Of a stretch of 64,000 nt of DNA, positions 32,401-41,540 are shown one piece after another. The stretch covers positions 10,877,453 to 10,941,452 of the forward strand of contig NC_087084.1 of the NCBI RefSeq assembly GCF_026151205.1, in the 5' to 3' direction. The translations under genes were made by a program, and so were the position numbers. Source of the stretch: Bolinopsis microptera (taxonomy: Eukaryota > Ctenophora > Tentaculata > Lobata > Bolinopsidae). Positions within the stretch are counted from its first letter, which is position 1; every line of letters starts with the position of its first letter. Under the pieces are notes generated by a model. It was not told where the DNA came from. It saw only the letters and a program-made list of their open reading frames with translations, and did no database searches.

Positions 32401-35400
32401 AGAGGTGAGTTTTCTTGTTGCTTTTTCAGACCTTGCGCAGGAAAATGTGTCTTTCGTGATAAATTACGGCTTCAAAATGTTCTAAAATTATTAATAATTA
32501 ATCAATAGAATGGGGAGTGTTATAAAGTTGTTGTAATTTATAAGTGTATATTCACCTACAAGCATAACTGCTTGGCGTGATGGGGTATATCTTTGATTGG
32601 TCGAAGGTCTTTCAACAACACAGCATCATCACTTCCATAGTAGTCCCCGGCTTATGACGGGTTCATAGCGGTATTAAACATGTCATAATTCAATGACGGG
32701 TTCATAGCGGTATGAAACATGTCATAATTTCTTTGTGAGACCATGCAATTATATAGTGATGTGAACACAATTCAAATTTAATTCGAGGTTTGCAAAAGAT
32801 TTAATCACAAAATTTTCAGATACCCCAATTCAGGACTGAACGATAACAACTGCAGGAATCCAGATGGGTAAGTCTTCCTACACAAAGCATACCACTGTCA
32901 TGAAGTTGACACGAAAGTAGGGGCAAAGTATCAAATATTAATTAATTGAAATTTACAAAAACACCAAACCGAAAGGGGATCCTGAAATGATCCATGAAGT
33001 TGCTTTTGAGAATCCCACAATAATGTGTTAATCTATTCTTCAGTGAACCAGGCCCCTGGTGTTATAATGCTGAAGGAACTTTCCCCCGATGGGAGCTCTG
33101 TGGTGTACCTACATGTAGATCTTATACTGGTAAGTATACCTATTTTTGAATGTTTCAAACTAAAGCTAGAGAATTGCCTACAGAAAGAATATTATTTTGA
33201 GTATACGCAGGGTGATCCTTTATTAGAAACCCGCTAGTCAAAAGCTTTGTTCGAGGAAATTTTTAAAATCAGTTATGTTTTAATTTTATCATTCCTTCCG
33301 TAACGAGGTGGTTTTATTCGAAAAAATCAAATACTTTGGTTGTACTTGTTATAGTGGACGGGATGATGATAAATCACTCTACACTCGACTGTCACGTGAC
33401 TTTTTTAACATGTTCTTTATGTGGCCCTGAATGACTATTCGAAACCCTAATCCTCTTATCTGATTCAAATCCTAACCCTTACCCAATCTCTAACTCAAAC
33501 TGAATCATATGCAGATGCTGAAGCCCTAACCCTAATGAGAAATTAGATCAACTTCCCTGTATGATCGTATCACGTGATCGAGACAGTTTATTCGCCGATA
33601 TCTCACCAGGAAAGCATTTTTATATTATGTGGGGTGATTCGGAATCAGCGTTCGAAAATACATCGATTCAGAAAAATCTCGAACATCGAGTGTAAAGTGA
33701 TTTAGCACGCTCGGACACTGATCGATTAAACACTAGGCCCAGTGTGTGTTGAAGATGGTGATGATGGTTTATCGTACAGAGGAGATGTGGCTGTCACGGT
33801 ATCAGGACGCGTGTGTCAGAGATGGGATTCTCAGTCACCTAATAAACACGGTGTAACTCCCGAGAGGTAAGTTTTCTTGTTGCTTTTTCAGACCTTGCAC
33901 AGGGGAAATGTGTCTTTCCTGATAAATTACGGCTTCAAAATGTTCTAAATTATTAACAATCATAGATTATAGAATTAATTAGTCATAATTTCTTTGTGAG
34001 TATATAGTGATATGAACACAATTCAAATTTAATTCGAGGTTTTGCAAAAGATTCTATCACAACAACATTTTCAGATACTATAATGCAGGACTGAACGATA
34101 ACTACTGCAGGAATCCAGATGGGTAAGTCCAAAGTCTTCCTACACAAAGCATACCATTGCCATGAAGCCAAATTCTAAATATTTTTGGCGCTTCACAGCC
34201 TGAATTTTTTTTTCAGTTCTCTGCGACTAATTGCGCATTTTCCTTTAAATCTGAGGACCAAATTCGCGTATTTTCCTTCAAATCTGCGGGCCAAATATCA
34301 CGTTTTCAAAAAGTATATGAAACTAATCACATCCACAGTCTTCCGAATGTAGGTACGGACTTTGAAACCCGAACAAATATTTATGGCTCATAATGATCAG
34401 GGTAGCATGAATAATGAACAAAAGTAGTTTCCAAGAAAATTTTGAACATTTTTGACTTAGAAAATTGTTGGTAAAAAAACGAAAACAAATTTGTTTCCCA
34501 AAAATTTTTAGAAACTTAAATTAAAAAGATGGCCCTTTTTGGCCCCTTGCCCAGATTTTATGGGGGGATGCCCCCTGCCCCCCCGCCTCCTACACCCCTG
34601 GGCCTGGGGCAAAGTGTCAAATATTAATTAATTAAAATTTACAAAAACACCAAACCGAAAGGGGATCCTGAAATGATCCATGAAGTTGCCTTTGAGAATC
34701 CCACAATATATTGTGGTTACTGTTAATCTATTCATCAGTGAACCAGGCCCCTGGTGTTATAATGCTGAAGGAACTTCCCCCCGATATGAGCTCTGTGGTG
34801 TATCTACATGTAGATCTTATACTGGTAAGTATACCTATTTTTAAATGTTTTAAACTAAAGCTAAAGAATTGCCTACGGACAAAATTATATTTTGAGTATA
34901 CGCAGGGTGGTCCTTTATTAGAAACCCGCTAGTCAAAAGCTTTGTTCGAGGAAATTTTTAAAATCAGTTAAATGTTTTAATTTTATCATTCCTTCCATAA
35001 CGAGGTGGTTTTATTCGAAAAAAATCAGATACTTTGGTTGTAATTGACTGGATGTCTGTACCGAAAGGACCGTGGCCACAGGATCGGCTCCTCGATCCTA
35101 GCTTGCTAGGTTCGCCATTGTTGTTGTTGTTGTTGTTGGACGGGATGATGATTAATCACTCTACACTTGCGACTGTCGCGTGACATTATCTATTCGAAAC
35201 CTTAACCCTCTACTGGCTACTCTAACCCCAACCCTAACCCTAACACAATCCCAAAGTGAAGCATATGCTGAAACCCTAACCCTAACATACAGTTTTCCAA
35301 CAATATTTCGCCAGGGTAACCCTATGTCATGTGGGGTGATGAATTTTAAATGTTATTTTACTTTGAAACTGCAAAAAAATACGTAGTCTTGAAGGAAAAT

Positions 35401-38400
35401 TGTATAGAATTTTGCAATATGGCAGGTAGAATTCTGTGGATTTCAAATGTTTTTGTGAAAATAATGTTGCAGGCAAAAAGTGGCGGATGAGATTTGGCAG
35501 GTTTTCAGAAAATCCGCCATATTTTTACAAGCCATATTTTTTGTTACTTTTGTTACTTTTGCAGTAACAAAAGTAACAAAATAAGTTTAGATAAACTTAT
35601 TTTTTAGTGACGAATATTTCTGGTGTGAGGTCCCTACATGCGATACATCGTCATCTGAGTAGTATTGAAGCACCAACTTTCATGTTGAAAACTTAAATTA
35701 AGTTTATCCTGGCTCACCAAAGCCAAAATCAGTACAGTAACATCTCTTTCTACCGGGATTCTCTGGGGGACGAAAAATTGACGTTAAAGAAAATAGCGTG
35801 TACAAATTTTCACATGATCCCAATTCCCAATATATACATCCTTTATCAAAAAACATTTCGACCCTCTCATATAAACGGCTAATATGTGCAGTAAACATTT
35901 TTATTTGCTTCATGTTGAAATTTATTTCCGATTTCAGGGCCTGACCAGATCAAGTTTTCTGACTTTAATCTGAAAGAACGAATATACCCCAGCGGTCACA
36001 TAGTGCAAGAGTTGACTTCAAACATGATCAAACTGGAAGTCTCTTCCTCCTTCTACATACATGCTCTTTTTACTGGAAACTATGACAGAGGATGCGGCTT
36101 CAATTTCAACATCATGGATAACAACATCGTGGAGCAGGAGCATATATTTCACCTTGACTTTCGACTTAACAATAAAAATCGTTACAGAAAACTGGAGCAG
36201 TCCTCCAAATTAAACAGGATATGGGGTTACATGGGGGGTACTACTACAGATTTACCTGACTTAGCCAGAGAAACGGAAATATACGTGACGGTAACGGACG
36301 AGTACTTCGAAGTCACCATCAACAACATCGAGATAACACCAAAGTTTAAAGTTGACTTGTCAAGACTTCACACATACGAGGGAATCAATGTGGAGTATTT
36401 AGGAGAATGTATTCGAATTGATAAAGACAAGAGTTACATGAGAAAAGGGGGTATGTTAGATTTACAATTATATCAGATATTTTGTGATAAGAGTGAAAAT
36501 ATTGTTGATTTCTAACCATGATTTCATAAAGAAAACATCAACATCTGAATTTTTCTAAGCCATAATTTTAATTAGTTCGTGATTTTGATAAATTAAAGTC
36601 CTTTTTTTAATTTTTATAAGCAGTTAATAGTAAAATTATAGGATTTAATAACATTACAAAATAAAAACAATCTTCTTTTTCAGGAGGAAAGTTTCAGTTC
36701 AGTCTCATCAATGAGGAGAATAAGCAGATCCAGTTGGGACAAAACTATGGGCTTCTATTGGCTAATCGTGCCGGCTCTTCAAAGGTAACGTTTATAAATT
36801 AAATCGGTCTTAGTGTCAAAATATGAATAATGTTTAACTTCAAAATTGAGGCTCACACATAAAAAAGATTGATTCTGGGTCTTCAATTTCCAATGCTAGA
36901 AGCTGATTGGCTAATAACCCTAGAATGGGACAGTTTGCGGAGAAAAGTTTAGTGACAAGTCAGCCACACTGATTTGCCAAGAGCTTGGTTTTAAAGGAAG
37001 CAATAGTTGGGAAACTGGATTGAACTGGTCGGATATCCAGAGCAATTACAACACGAGTTTACATGAAGTAGTATGTGATGAAAACAAATCAATCGTCGAA
37101 GAATGTGCTTATAGTACTGATCAGATTTCTTCTACATGCAGTCGTCAGCAAGACGTTTTCCTATCCTGTATCTCAAATAATGGTAATTAAATTGGTATAC
37201 TGTATTTCGATGTTTTTATCCGCAAAACAAGAATTCCACTTTAAGAATCAAGACGTGAGGCAACAATTGTACGTACGAATATTATTTCTTATAAGTAGCC
37301 ATTTTTTTCCTGAGGTATCCCATTAATCTTCTTTTCCTAACCCCCCCCCCCCCCCCCCCCCCACCCCTGCCACCAAGTTTATACCATCATCAAAAATAAT
37401 TTGAAGGCTTATATTAAAATTGATAATTTATTAATATTTATTTTTACAGACACCTGCAAGATAGCAGAGCACAACAAATTTTTAAAGTGGATTTGTACCG
37501 ACTACAAAGGAAATCAATACTTCAAATGTCTTGAGTCGGACACATACTACAACATTGAAGCAGCTCTGCCTGGCTGGAGTAAGTTCAGCAAATTGTGTGA
37601 AAATGATCCAAACTTTTACCAAGTCTGTGGGGCAGGGCACAAGGAAGAGCTTAGAGGTGCAGTAAAATTGACGTTCTTTGTGGATACTACATCTGTGAAG
37701 AAGAGAGTGGGATATTCAGCAGTGGATACAAGGCTGAGACTTCATACTCTTGTGATGGAGACCAACAGTGTAGCAACACAAACTTAGATGAAGCTGACTG
37801 CGAGGGTCACAGCTCGGTGACTATTCCTTCATCTAAATTATGTGATGGTTACTGTGACTTGATATACTGCGAAGATGAGTCCTGGTGTAATAACCATACT
37901 TACGGTGAACACTGTGAAGAAACATATCACCCTCCAATCTTAGTTGGGTTCACGTTGAATATTGAATGGTCTTTCTTGTGGAACGTTACAAGTTGTAAAA
38001 AAGATAAAAAGTTGAAAACAAATGAACATAAATGCAATTATTCTAATAATGAACTCATTGGTGACGAAAGTTTAGTAGAACTTAAACCTGATTATGAAGT
38101 TTATCTCAACAACTTCACAAGGTGTGGCGCGTTTAAGTACAGACAACCCGCAATCGATAAAGCTTTCTGGGTAAACTCGGAGTACAGCCCCTATTGTAAA
38201 AACTACTGGGACCAAACAAACTGTACTGATCCCTCAAAGGTTGCTCTGAACTGCATAGTCAACGGATATCCAGCAACTATATCGAAGCAAATTGTGTGTC
38301 ATGGAATAGAAGGTATGATGCTCTGCAGTGATGGAATAGAAAATGAGTGCATTGACCTCTCTCCAACATGTACCAACTTACATAAACACAAGATGTGTGA

Positions 38401-40660
38401 CAATGTTACCGACTGTTCGGACAGAAGTGATGAAGAAAATATTATGTGTAAACAACTTACTGAAAAAACCTGCATCAGACGACTAAATGGAAAGAGTTTG
38501 AAGATTCCCCTGGCTTGGTTAAAAGATGGTACCACTGACTGTCAGGATGGAATAGATGAAACAGATATTTGGCCTACTTGTGGAGAAGGTGATACTTATC
38601 GATTTGTATCTGATAAGTCAAGTTGCTTGGACGATTATCGTTGTTTGAATAATGACATTAAATTTGTCGGAATGGAAGAGCTCTGTGATGGCATAGATAC
38701 ATGTGGAAATGAAAATTCAGTGTGTAAATTTTCTAGAGGAACACCAGACCTGTACACCAAAATCAGCCATACAGGAAGCAATATAATGGATTTATCTTAC
38801 TGCGTGAATGGACTAAGGTCATTGGAAAAGCTTGCACCAAACTGCGAACCAATGACATTTGGATATCCGAGAGGAAATGTGTTTGGGTTGATTGAGAAGA
38901 AGCTGATGCACATACCTGCTAATTCATTTGATTGCCAATACCTGTATGGAGAACTTTACCTGTACATGAGTTGTTCAGGAAAGTGTGGTAATCATGCACC
39001 ATGTCCACTCACTAGACCTGTGCGACATGATTCATGTCCGGGGCAGTACCTAGATAGAACTTACACAGTCGTCAACAACAATTATCTCACATTTCTTATA
39101 AAGTCCCAAGGATCATACAATAATGATGTATTTGTATGTGAAAACAATCGTTGTCTTCCTTACCAAAAGGTTTGCGACTTAGTTGATGACTGTGGTGACG
39201 GGAGTGATGAACTATCTTGCACAAATCATTTCCAATGTGGTGGAAAAGGCAGCTTCGTTGCGAAATCTCAGCAATGTGACGGGATTTTTGATTGTGTGGA
39301 CCTCTCCGATGAATGCAATGATCGTTGTGGAAAACATATTATCGAGGGCAAAATTCTGAAAGGTATGTCTTGGACAATAGGGGTACTAGCAGTGGTTTTC
39401 AACAGCGTTGTGGTGATTCAGAACCTTATTTCTATTAAGAAGTGCCTCTCTGTTGTGTCTTTACTCAACAAATTCCTCATTATGCTTATAAGTCTCGGAG
39501 ATTTATTAGTAGGGGGCTATCTGCTGACCATTTCTATTGTAGATTATATTGAAGGTGACTTATATTGTCACAAACAAAAAGTCTGGTTGACTAGTAAAGC
39601 ATGTTCATTGTTGGGGGTTCTAAGTACTCTTGGGTCTCAGTTCTCTCTTTTCTCAATGACTTTGTTGAGTATTGTAAGAATGTACGGTGTCAAAAACTCT
39701 TTCGGGGGTAGTAGTGGGTTGTCAAAGATAGGTGTTATCAGAAATATTAGCATCATCTTTGCAGTTATTGTTGTTTCTATGGCGATAGCAGTTGTTCCAC
39801 TTCAACCATCTTTTGCAGACTTTTTCGTGAACGGACACTCATATGATTCAAGTATTCCACTTTTCGCTGGTTTTCCAGACAAATCTCAACACAAGAATGT
39901 CCTCACAGCATATTACGGAAGGATGAAAGATAGATATCTATCATGGGAAGTGATAATTGATCTGATGAAGGCAATGTTCACTGATAAATATAATGGACTA
40001 CAGTACAAAAAAGTCAATTTCTATGGCAACGATGGTGTATGCCTGTTCAAATACTTTGTCAGTAGCGATGATCCGCAAAAGGATTATGTATGGGCAGTGC
40101 TTGCAATAAACTTTCTTTGCTTCACAATAATATCCACGTCCTATTTTGTCATCGGTTTGATATCTGCAAATTCTTCGAAGATGTTAACTGTCGGACACGC
40201 AAACAAAATGGTGAGCGACAGGAACCGGAAAATGAACCGCAAGATTGCTGTAATTATCTTTACTGACTTTTGCTGTTGGGTACCCTTCATAATCATATGT
40301 GCTCTACACACGCTTGGTATTATAGATGCTAGTCCTTGGTATGCTCTATTTTCAATAGTAGTATTACCTATAAACTCTGTGATAAATCCTTTATTGTACG
40401 ACAATACCCTTACCTTGACAATTAGTAGAATCTTTAGTAGCATACAAGGATCGTCGAATGCATTTATTTCAAAGATCAGCCGAATAACATCAGATACCCA
40501 ATTAGATCCAGGTCTTGATAATCAAGAAATGGGTAGGGTTGCAGGATCAGAGCAACAATCTACTGGTACGGATGCTATTCAGTCTAGAGGAAAGCCTGAG
40601 TGTGTAGGGGATGCTGACAAAGGTGGCATAAACTTCATATTAGTGGATACTGGTGTTTAA
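20410..40660 (+). CDS. Receptor copy A: kringle x2, galectin-like, SRCR, LDLa repeats, LGR/RXFP-like 7TM; frame-disrupted
   Basis: Inferred exons: 20410-20471, 32275-32404, 32820-32867, 33044-33129, 33737-33866, 34075-34122, 34739-34824, 35938-36450, 36684-36784, 36924-37182, 37450-40660. Module junctions are phase 1 throughout. The order is signal peptide, two kringles, galectin-like, SRCR, LDLa repeats, class A 7TM: a surface receptor with a very long ectodomain. Two lesions are visible against copy B. The signal-peptide exon ([20 protein letters not shown]) has one extra base, so its strong donor is phase 2 instead of 1; a weak phase-1 GT exists at 20465. One G is missing at 37662. Copy A may therefore be a pseudogene or carry assembly errors. 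Intron 1 is 11.8 kb and full of retroelements. Ligand unknown. Confidence 0.7.
21606..21992 (+). CDS. FLYWCH zinc-finger protein of a MULE-like transposon, truncated
   Basis: 128 residues, [18 protein letters not shown] then [31 protein letters not shown] and KPHNHDSD. This is a FLYWCH-type zinc finger: aromatic Y-x-Y, W-R-C, C-P-A and terminal H-N-H are all in place. A TATA-like TATAAATATT lies at about 21556, 50 bp upstream. The stop TAA at 21990 is followed in the same frame by about 30 more sensible residues ([20 protein letters not shown]), so it looks like a CAA-to-TAA nonsense change in a longer protein. In animals FLYWCH fingers often precede a MULE transposase domain, which is absent here. 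Confidence 0.72.
   Translation: MPTFSKFLNGFRGCQQVLDSDGYIYSSKKYDDTVLSSAWRCQKNKSLKCPAMCYLALTDNTLFLGSKPHNHDSDLATPQRLELLTTLKRKAAEQPLSATQNLISEVLADASTEVNQTLPNMESLGKVV
22368..23186 (-). pseudogene. LINE C-terminal region, RT domain deleted
   Basis: Minus-strand ORF of 272 codons with no RT motifs. Its second half reads [37 protein letters not shown], the Cys/His-bearing tail found after the RT domain in CR1/L2-like LINEs. It lies directly after endonuclease fragments with only about 80 bp between, so the whole RT (normally several hundred codons) has been lost. Confidence 0.65.
23267..24039 (-). pseudogene. LINE AP-type endonuclease, frameshifted
   Basis: Begins [19 protein letters not shown] (starts 24039). 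Endonuclease motifs are visible: [20 protein letters not shown] and [11 protein letters not shown]. After a frameshift near 23430 the frame resumes as [20 protein letters not shown] then VVDYFIIS, the C-terminal core of the nuclease. It starts 31 bp after the stop of the ORF1-like protein, the usual ORF1-ORF2 spacing in LINEs. Presumably inactive. Confidence 0.75.
24071..27112 (-). CDS. ORF1-like protein with SGNH esterase domain and TM segment, 1013 aa
   Basis: Uninterrupted minus-strand ORF. The C-terminal 200 residues form an SGNH/GDSL hydrolase: [12 protein letters not shown] (nucleophile Ser), [14 protein letters not shown] (G-x-N-D block) and [14 protein letters not shown] (catalytic D-x-x-H). 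Such esterases occur in ORF1 of CR1/L2-type LINEs, and an endonuclease ORF follows. Unusual is the N-terminal third: repeats of GLTYG, an Ala/Pro/Ser-rich stretch and one strong hydrophobic segment, [20 protein letters not shown], around residues 300-330, followed by basic residues. A coiled-coil-like part lies between. The start is the ATG 110 bp inside the right inverted repeat; the real start may be further in. An intact ORF in an otherwise broken element is notable. Confidence 0.65.
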   Translation of the reverse strand: MLASQGTVPIAPDPPLGLTYGLTYGPGTVPTATAPALSLTYDPGSNISDGGIDWNCNTKQNINSTNIEQTPNYHSRNGLETLNDNCCNGHYQSYNYIEIRRTICKSTLHAIEHIKIVIVHCTRLFELIFLELLQSCVKTLMNIVGTCMYYFEVWGRQGHEFIVWFWNVSYSFERLNSNLIYNICSRYISNVMNELNDGFMTSMLRSSCSAMSLLHASSRFCSAPAGLSQPEPTSRAQPPRALSPHASRTASQLSVLVLQHSNSPTYTPHNPTHSAQCNRLGSDRSLRVGDWFQIAVVVLLSLCFLVATLIAAILLLLLRELRSRPLAPTVPVYVNEKVENQCLSSSKTSCKQISQPGCFSNSIFDFSVLKLGSLFPPPWLTNATVMMANGSGKTDEVKESSETEDNDTDITEVSATEGLLKPTNNVQSSCQKTPAKKLNRRLSNVSWGNTETSDDAGSESSLSGSQTKSDTNRRSTVWIRDDGEIFLDKGKSCKLGYISDYISTESNANPCAELTATVGKLCTPSNKDRYKIVLKHGVETKLTDVDLKKGAKKLKKTATPKMSELSVNLDEPSELCSFVKCHQDRINKTVEDVFQLDVKFDKTTIYRMNDPSHSIPYGNTSQENSNFCPVVAVLALGLKDPRPMYIKTQAGSQVTHKAALMSGTLCVLSGKTELRYSAVSDCNNRIENLSKTNVFTQTIKECNGKIDDLVENINGTKDDLQSMRKILNDLSQNGVDIMKKSVEDMGSYYNSVFCDETREQIKDIHAFVTHQMCEVAIQTDPLIKEIATLGEQPNLASPSPKFGFPDPTKPSLKVMVESGQPINVWLVTDSIMRHIDESCLEFRKYRSNFKRIDFTCSESLTGEYMMGSQIATEKPQLIYVHLGINDIHKGEDITKIVDNFKIFNEMLELVSPTTRLVISCPLLNGNTYQNRHVFSLRRSLSLLVNQQQDEDPKTKRIFLQRNDKLFINTQSTPKQNSMYFRDNLHLSDRGMHAITNTMRDTLDKIFREFELPF
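27701..28026. mobile_element. MITE copy b (TAATCACTCTACACT family)
   Basis: Ends TTAATCACTCTACACTC and the complement of CGAGTGTATAGTGATTT; CCCTAACCC-type interior. Its right flank GCACGCTCGGACACTGA is shared with copy c at 33705, meaning that it belonged to the kringle-bearing unit that was duplicated. Confidence 0.8.
28367..29107 (-). pseudogene. LINE post-RT region, second element of the same clade
   Basis: 246 codons reading [79 protein letters not shown]. It aligns with the equivalent part of the neighbouring ORF at 29125-30204 at moderate identity, so it is the 3' end of a related but different LINE copy. Confidence 0.75.
29125..30774 (-). pseudogene. LINE reverse transcriptase, frameshifted
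   Basis: RT motifs in order: [19 protein letters not shown] (30396-30587 frame), then [16 protein letters not shown] and [20 protein letters not shown] before a stop near 30217, then [30 protein letters not shown] and EYADDADF (catalytic YADD) in the frame 29125-30204, followed by the thumb/connection region ending [20 protein letters not shown]. At least two frame breaks make it inactive. Continuous with the endonuclease ORF upstream. Confidence 0.85.
30772..32169 (-). CDS. LINE AP-type endonuclease ORF
   Basis: 465 codons. Core motifs: [66 protein letters not shown] and [10 protein letters not shown] (terminal S-D-H). This is an apurinic-type LINE endonuclease that nicks target DNA to prime reverse transcription. 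The frame is intact to about 30772, where a 1-nt shift separates it from the RT. The first 25 residues ([20 protein letters not shown]) are hydrophobic and may not be native N-terminus. Confidence 0.82.
   Translation of the reverse strand: MAVKAASKFIASTKIAGYLLCATFSIIASTTLNFGTWNVCGLSTTHRQHLVAEDIDRYDLDILALQETKTREFLETTLPGHHRLFLFDQKQGRHGGLGFVVNKRFMDSVLSHHQISDRVVYMDVKLKPNWVNKPPCYIRIINCYSPTNPKSVQNPQLADQFYGELLEAISVPARFEVWMLGDFNAKLGKRSLVDEENGLQQHIGRHGVGRRNENGERLLHFLAANGLFATNTSFSHSSRHITTRTGWIRDQSTRKSKPYFSQIDYILCKSRSKALLTDARSYAGTKHRSDHKLVVAKADFSLRYSFYRKKRTTQKAYNTTTLVGSIAAQQQFKSVLTDNINRLVSEPDYSSNDTCQQFGKLFKSVETAAISTVGLRESQRKRHHSSDSEVVKMSEERKRLLQLLNNNEYRDRKDLRSKINKLSNDIKKRLNTLRIEVANSLTDSINNTDDGRKMFEAVRQLITIR
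32275..33129 (+). CDS. Kringle domain 1 of receptor copy A (exons 32275-32404, 32820-32867, 33044-33129)
   Basis: Three exons join in frame (phase 1 in, 1 out) into one kringle: [81 protein letters not shown]. All hallmarks are there: Y-R-G, C-Q-x-W, N-x-C-R-N-P-D, P-W-C-Y, R-W-E-x-C and six Cys. Splice sites are CCCTAG/GTGAGT, TTTCAG/GTAAGT and CTTCAG/GTAAGT. Kringles mediate protein binding in clotting, growth-factor and ROR-type receptors; finding them in front of a 7TM receptor is not a known architecture to me. Confidence 0.85.
33370..33704. mobile_element. MITE copy c (TAATCACTCTACACT family)
   Basis: Ends TAAATCACTCTACACTCGA and the complement TCGAGTGTAAAGTGATTTA; telomere-like interior. 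Lies between the two kringle units, ending about 30 bp before the first exon of kringle 2. Confidence 0.85.
33737..34824 (+). CDS. Kringle domain 2 of receptor copy A (exons 33737-33866, 34075-34122, 34739-34824)
   Basis: Exons of exactly the same lengths (130, 48 and 86 bp) and phases as kringle 1. It reads [20 protein letters not shown] through [17 protein letters not shown] to [20 protein letters not shown] and VSTC. It is a recent tandem copy, but the conserved Trp of R-W-E is Tyr and Pro of V-P-x-C is Ser, so ligand binding or folding may differ. Introns align with those of kringle 1 apart from about 430 bp extra in the last intron. Confidence 0.85.
35152..35342. mobile_element. MITE copy d, 3'-truncated
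   Basis: Left end TTAATCACTCTACACTTGCG, telomere-like (CCCTAA)n interior, then similarity stops after CATGTGGGGTGAT. The right inverted end is missing. Confidence 0.7.
35938..36450 (+). CDS. Galectin-like domain exon of receptor copy A
   Basis: One exon, phase 1-1, from CGATTTCAG to AAAAGGGG|GTATGT, 171 codons. It starts [20 protein letters not shown]. The second half carries the galectin-like pattern: [14 protein letters not shown] (like H-x-N-P-R), a lone W-G some 20 residues later, [20 protein letters not shown] (like F-x-L-x-I-x-x-x-x-F-x-V-x-V-N) and [19 protein letters not shown]. The exact sugar-binding H-N-R/V-N/W-E-R set is only partly kept, so sugar specificity, or binding at all, is uncertain. 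Confidence 0.7.
36684..37182 (+). CDS. SRCR domain of receptor copy A (exons 36684-36784 and 36924-37182)
   Basis: Two exons joined in phase 0 and symmetric 1-1 outside. [34 protein letters not shown], then [23 protein letters not shown], and [15 protein letters not shown]. The G-T-V-C, A-x-x-I-C-x-x-L-G-F and F-L-S-C motifs define an SRCR domain. Acceptors are TTTTTCAG and CCCTAG; donors GTAACG and GTAATT. Confidence 0.82.
37450..40660 (+). CDS. LDLa-repeat and 7TM exon of receptor copy A, 1-nt deletion at 37662
   Basis: A single 3.2-kb exon. From [10 protein letters not shown] the frame runs to 37662, where one G is missing relative to copy B (GTGCAGTAAAATT against GTGCAGGTAAAATT), shifting the frame and giving a stop at 37787. 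The rest of the exon is open in the restored frame to a TAA at 40660. Encoded parts are the same as in copy B: several LDLa repeats such as [13 protein letters not shown] and [13 protein letters not shown], then seven TM helices with [10 protein letters not shown] (TM6) and [13 protein letters not shown] (TM7). Protein identity to copy B is very high here. Confidence 0.85.
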
Positions 40661-41540
40661 TCAGCAAAATGTTCCTTTTCTAGATAAATGTTTGTCAGAA
40701 AATTGAGATATATACATATAATACTAATATTTGAAAAGCAATGGCTCATGAATTAACCGTTTTCTCATTTCGTGAATTTGTTAGTTTTTATTTTAAACTT
40801 ATGCCAGGAAATAACGTTTTTATCCTATTTCCTTCAGCATCCCTACCACGAATATTTATTTCTACATTGACAATAAAGTTGCTAAAATAGTTATAATATA
40901 ACAATTTAGGGGTACATAAAACCAATTAAAGAATTAAGCCTCTCTTACCGGTAGTATACCCAAGACATGGCACACTTTTAGCGGTCAGCTTGTAACACTC
41001 AAACCTTCCCTCTAATTTGTAGGAGCTATATTTACTGAAATATTAGGCCAATCAAGTCATCAAAACCCAGGATGAAGCAAGTAAACTATACAGTATAGTG
41101 TTCTTTGACAGTGTAAGCGTTATTAATATGTTATGCTTAATTGACTTGTTTTTAATCGATAAAAGGCTCCTTAGAATGAATCGATTTAATGTAAAAATAA
41201 AATGGATTCTGGCTAGCAAACGCACAGGTTCGTATTCATAGTTATTAGTAACTTGCAATAAAAGACAGCTGTAGTGTATGATCGTATGATATAACTCAAA
41301 AGTAAAGAGTAAGGCTGGTGAGGCACAAAATTTAATATTTAAAAGACGTAGTCATGAAAACGATGTAACTCGAGGCTTGTGACTGCTTTCAATCGATCAT
41401 AAAATGTATCACATAATGAACTTGGGGCGACCGTGTCTAAAGAACATCACTGCTGACTCGCACTTTTCTTTCAACGTCAGCCAACGCTAGATGCTCAATA
41501 AAAGTTTATTGCTTTAATTTCGGTAGGACTCTGCTCATGG
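40661..41540. other. 3' flank of copy A, shared with the 3' flank of copy B
   Basis: About 340 bp after the stop codon align with 49181-49520 downstream of copy B, so the tandem duplication extends beyond the receptor. From about 41000 the flanks differ. At 41246-41305 lies a segment shared with 6364-6425. Confidence 0.7.
40949..40997 (-). pseudogene. Relic copy of the last seen exon of the C-type-lectin-like gene
   Basis: Minus-strand match to the exon at 49474-49523: YKLTAKSVPCLGYTTG followed by the same CCG|GTAAG donor. One base is missing near its start (TGTTAC against TGGCTAC), which breaks the phase. It was evidently carried along in the receptor duplication. Confidence 0.7.
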
